Of a stretch of DNA of 17,058 bases, positions 14,501 through 17,058 are shown piece after piece. The notes under the pieces were generated by a model. It saw only the letters and a list, made by a program, of their open reading frames with translations. It did no database searches and had not been told where the DNA came from. Source of the DNA: Microbacteriaceae bacterium (lineage in GTDB: Bacteria > Actinomycetota > Actinomycetes > Actinomycetales > Microbacteriaceae); the NCBI GenBank assembly GCA_947455385.1, contig CANGNR010000018.1:1-17058 (forward strand), written 5' to 3'. The first letter of the stretch is position 1, and every line of letters begins with the position of its first letter. Both the position numbers and the translations under genes were made by a program.

Positions 14501-14507
14501 TTCGCCT

Positions 14508-15914
14508 TTGCCAGTCAACTGGGACGCAATCGTCAAAACCTATGACGTTAGAGGGCTGGTCGGCATCGACCTGACCGAGGATGTCGTCGAGGCGCTCGGC
14601 GCCGGTTTCGTGGATGAGCTCGGCGTCGCCGGCGAAGAGATCGTGATTGGTCACGACATGCGCGATTCTTCGCCTGGCTTTGCCGAGGCATTCTGCCGAG
14701 GGGCGCAGGCGCGCGGAGCACACGTTGTATTGCTTGGACTTTGCTCGACCGACGAGTCGTACTTTGCTTCTGGCCACCTCAACGCAGCCGGTGCAATGTT
14801 CACCGCGAGCCACAACCCGGCGAGCTACAACGGCATCAAGACCTTTAGGGCGGGGGCTCGCGGCATCAGCCTAGACACAGGGCTTGCCGCGATTCGCGAC
14901 CGCGCCATCGCATACCTTGAGTCGGGCATCGACTCGGTCGCACAGGTGGGCGGCAAGCGCGAGCTCGACATCATGCCGGCATACAGCGCCTACCTGCGCG
15001 AACTCGTCGACCTCTCGGGCATTCGCCCGCTCAAGATCGTGATTGACGCCGGCAACGGCATGGGTGGCTTGACCGTGCCCGCCGTTCTCGGTGTCGACGC
15101 CGGTTTGCCCGCCCTGCCACTCGAGATCGTGCCGATGTACTTCGAGCTCGACGGCAGCTTTCCGAACCACGAGGCAAACCCGCTCGACCCCAAGAACCTA
15201 GTCGACCTGCAGGCCGCGGTCGTCGAGCACAAGGCAGATCTTGGTCTTGCCTTTGACGGCGACGCCGACCGCTGCTTCGTTATCGACGAGAACGGCGACC
15301 CGGTCACTCCTTCGGCCGTTGCCGCCATCGTTGCTCGCCGCGAGATCGCGCGCGTTCGCGCAGCCCACCCAGACCAGCCGGTCACCGTGCTCTACAACCT
15401 CATCTGCTCGCGCATCGTTCGCGAGACCATCGAGGCAGACGGCGCGCTCGCGGTCAAGACGAAGGTCGGCCACTCGCTAATCAAAGACCAGATGGCAGAC
15501 ACCAACGCAACCTTCGGTGGCGAGCACTCGGCCCACTACTACTTCAGAGACTTCTGGGGAGCAGACAACGGCATGCTCGCGGCCATGCACGTGCTCGCCG
15601 AGTTTGGCCACCAGGCCCAGCCGCTCAGCGCTTTCGCCAAGCAGTACAACCCCTATTTCTTGAGCGGCGAGATCAACTCGGTGGTCGCCGACGTGCCGGC
15701 CGCTCGGGCCCGCGTGCTCGAGGCATTCGCAGACGCCGACATCGAGCACTTCGACGGCGTGACCGTTTCATCCAAGAATCTCGATGGCGACTGGTGGTGG
15801 TTCAACGTTCGCGCATCGAACACCGAGCCCCTGCTTCGCCTAAACGTCGAGGCTGCCACCGAGGCCAAAATGATCTCACTCAGAGACGCGGTTCTCTCGA
15901 TAATTCGCGCCTAA
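14508..15914 (+). CDS. manB: Phosphomannomutase (phosphohexomutase family)
   Basis: ManB interconverts mannose-6-phosphate and mannose-1-phosphate, the step between ManA and GDP-mannose synthesis. The 468-residue protein has all four family loops: phosphoserine loop TASHNPASYNGIK with Ser101, metal-binding DGDADR (250-255), sugar-specificity loop GEHSAHY (338-344) and phosphate-binding RASNTEPLLR (435-444). GEHSAHYYFRDF fits the actinobacterial ManB branch. No ATG or GTG is available near the N-terminus; TTG 14508 gives MPVNWDAIVKTYDVRG, normal for the family, and has GAGGA 7 nt upstream. The frame is open upstream to 14319, but that part overlaps the opposite gene. DUF3499, often next to manB in Actinobacteria, is absent here. 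Very sure of family; mannose over glucose is by context. Confidence 0.93.
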   Translation: MPVNWDAIVKTYDVRGLVGIDLTEDVVEALGAGFVDELGVAGEEIVIGHDMRDSSPGFAEAFCRGAQARGAHVVLLGLCSTDESYFASGHLNAAGAMFTASHNPASYNGIKTFRAGARGISLDTGLAAIRDRAIAYLESGIDSVAQVGGKRELDIMPAYSAYLRELVDLSGIRPLKIVIDAGNGMGGLTVPAVLGVDAGLPALPLEIVPMYFELDGSFPNHEANPLDPKNLVDLQAAVVEHKADLGLAFDGDADRCFVIDENGDPVTPSAVAAIVARREIARVRAAHPDQPVTVLYNLICSRIVRETIEADGALAVKTKVGHSLIKDQMADTNATFGGEHSAHYYFRDFWGADNGMLAAMHVLAEFGHQAQPLSAFAKQYNPYFLSGEINSVVADVPAARARVLEAFADADIEHFDGVTVSSKNLDGDWWWFNVRASNTEPLLRLNVEAATEAKMISLRDAVLSIIRA

Positions 15915-15945
15915 GACCGCGGTCAAGTTCGGCCGCAAACGAAGT

Positions 15946-15951
15946 TAGAAT
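15946..15951 (+). promoter_or_regulatory. -10 box for ahcY, probable leaderless start
   Basis: TAGAAT is one base from TATAAT and ends 6 nt before the ATG at 15958. No Shine-Dalgarno sequence is present in the 43 bp after manB. This is the clearest leaderless arrangement in the window. Confidence 0.5.
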
Positions 15952-15957
15952 TTAGTT

Positions 15958-17058
<1,101 letters not shown>

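Noticed and set aside
14319..14507. Upstream extension of the manB frame to ATG 14319
   Set aside because: It overlaps the zincin-like gene on the other strand, shows no family similarity, and TTG 14508 has a well-placed ribosome site and gives the normal N-terminus.
15915..15957. SAM or SAH riboswitch before ahcY
   Set aside because: Only 43 bp separate manB from ahcY, with a -10 box 6 nt before the ATG, so there is no space for an aptamer.

Overview
This is a chromosomal stretch from a GC-rich Gram-positive actinobacterium, most likely a member of the Microbacteriaceae or a close relative. The reasons are a WhiB2/WhmD-type iron-sulfur regulator, an adjoining large GT2 glycosyltransferase, DUF5719, zincin-like and phosphomannomutase gene set in the order usual for Actinobacteria, an LCP protein with an actinobacterial-type membrane N-terminus, and a secreted protein of the kind labelled 'hemagglutinin' in Microbacteriaceae genomes. 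The family placement is an inference from memory of these families; the phylum-level call is firm. I found no rRNA, tRNA, CRISPR array, insertion sequence or phage gene.

Layout. (1) 1-1282: the 3' part of purK, then purE (purine synthesis, AIR to CAIR). (2) 1366-5665: a cell-envelope block on the plus strand: an LCP-family glycopolymer transferase, a small lipoprotein, and a 795-residue secreted protein with a lysozyme-like N-terminal domain and a long repeat region. The last two genes overlap by one base. (3) 5655-7016 (minus): an O-antigen ligase/polymerase-like membrane protein, whose 3' end overlaps the secreted protein gene by 11 bp. (4) 7106-9217: manA (plus) and galE (minus), convergent and 18 bp apart. 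(5) 9367-14001: whiB2-like gene, a 967-aa GT2 glycosyltransferase with a long membrane region, and a DUF5719 secreted protein, all plus strand. (6) 13998-14414 (minus): a small zincin-like protein of unknown activity. (7) 14508-17058: manB and the 5' three quarters of ahcY.

How the genes fit together. ManA and ManB supply mannose-6-phosphate and mannose-1-phosphate, and GalE supplies UDP-galactose. The GT2 protein, the O-antigen ligase-like protein and the LCP protein are the types of enzyme that build, polymerise or attach surface glycans. The lipoprotein, the lysozyme-like repeat protein and DUF5719 act outside the membrane. I infer one distributed surface-glycan function around the whiB2 region. 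PurK/PurE and AhcY are housekeeping flanks.

The most interesting non-coding signals are a perfect 14-bp palindrome over the -10 box of the whiB promoter, a perfect inverted repeat holding two divergent TAGACT -10-like boxes between the zincin-like gene and manB, and several start codons placed 6-7 nt after a TANNNT box with no Shine-Dalgarno sequence, which suggests leaderless transcripts. All gaps between genes are shorter than 150 bp.
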